Source of the DNA: Pycnopodia helianthoides
Lineage: Eukaryota > Echinodermata > Asteroidea > Forcipulatida > Asteriidae
Direction of reading: 5' to 3'
Length of the DNA stretch: 64,000 bases
Assembly: GCA_032158295.1 (NCBI GenBank)
Contig: CM063249.1
Coordinates: forward strand, 17,300,416 to 17,364,415
Positions within the stretch are counted from its first letter, which is position 1; each line of letters opens with the position of its first letter. Made by a program: the position numbers and the translations under genes. The notes beneath the pieces are model-generated. The model had not been told where the DNA came from, searched no databases, and saw only the letters and a program-made list of their open reading frames with translations. Below, piece by piece: positions 63,655 through 64,000 of the stretch.

Positions 63655-63764
63655 GTACGTCGTCCCCCGATCTCCTGCGTCTATCAAAGTCCTGGAATTG
63701 TTCTTACAATTTTAAGTCTCAAGTAATAAACCACAAGGAAAGTGAGCTGTGACTGGGTGATTTT

Positions 63765-63860
63765 TATTGAAAATTTATTTTGGGTTGAACAAAGAAAAAT
63801 TTACTAGAGCGGGACTTGAACCTGCTACATCTGGATAAACATGCCCTGGGAAGCGGCAGC
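63765..63860 (-). repeat. tRNA-derived SINE (family F)
   Basis: In reverse it has a tail attttgggttgaacaaag and a B-box-like gcgggacttgaacctgctac. It lies in the intron after exon 48. Confidence 0.6.
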
Positions 63861-64000
63861 AGAGGGATCACCTTATTAAGGGGTTGCGACTTTTTTAAAT
63901 CTTCAAAATAAAGTGCCTTAATTTTCAGTAAAGATTTTCCAGGTGTTAACGATTTCAGTCGGCCTTTTTTGTAAAAAATATCACCAATCACTGTACTTGA

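Noticed and set aside
62738..63139. A 133-residue open frame on the minus strand
   Set aside because: It is antisense to exon 47. The open frame follows from the GC-rich third positions of the coding strand.
13755..63654. Assignment to another axonemal heavy chain such as DNAH2
   Set aside because: The AAA1 to AAA4 wording (for example [20 protein letters not shown] and [16 protein letters not shown]) fits DNAH10 and not DNAH2. A full alignment would settle it.

Overview
This window comes from an animal nuclear genome. It holds one very large intron-rich gene, plus the first coding exon of a neighbour on the other strand. The coding exons are GC-rich and sit in AT-rich introns, bounded by GT..AG splice sites, and the introns are packed with short palindromic elements, tRNA-derived SINEs and LINE tails. 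The vertebrate-like dynein sequence and the repeat style suggest an invertebrate deuterostome, most likely an echinoderm. That placement is an inference; no species is claimed.

Layout. Positions 1-12,728 hold no exon that I can recognise. They hold dispersed repeats and are probably the first intron of the minus-strand gene. At 12,936-12,729 (minus) lies the first coding exon of a Deltex-type E3 ubiquitin ligase, with an N-terminal WWE domain. An intergenic stretch of about 0.8 kb (12,937-13,754) separates it from the divergent start codon of an axonemal dynein heavy chain. This shared promoter region carries an inverted CCAAT pair and an RFX X-box-like site.

From 13,755 to the end of the window runs an orthologue of the axonemal inner-arm dynein heavy chain DNAH10. 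I could assign 48 consecutive coding exons, all in frame with matching splice phases, encoding 3,242 residues. They cover the N-terminal tail (exons 1-20), the linker (exons 21-31), AAA1 (exons 32-35), AAA2 (exons 36-39), AAA3 (exons 40-45) and AAA4 (exons 46-48). The coiled-coil stalk with the microtubule-binding tip, AAA5, AAA6 and the C-terminal domain lie beyond the right edge. All four visible P-loops (AAA1-AAA4) are intact, and no stop codon or frameshift interrupts the model.

The introns are a dense record of mobile DNA. At least ten recurring families of short terminal-inverted-repeat elements, three or four SINE families with tRNA-like heads, and several CR1/jockey-like LINE tails occur in multiple introns. 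Four introns also carry tandem arrays with units of about 90-150 bp, and some lie close to splice sites.

I found no operon, defence system, CRISPR array or other undescribed multi-gene system. The observations most worth checking are the divergent Deltex/DNAH10 promoter, a duplicated splice acceptor before exon 24, decoy donor sites inside exons 25 and 26, and a mobile element flanked by a roughly 36-bp direct repeat.
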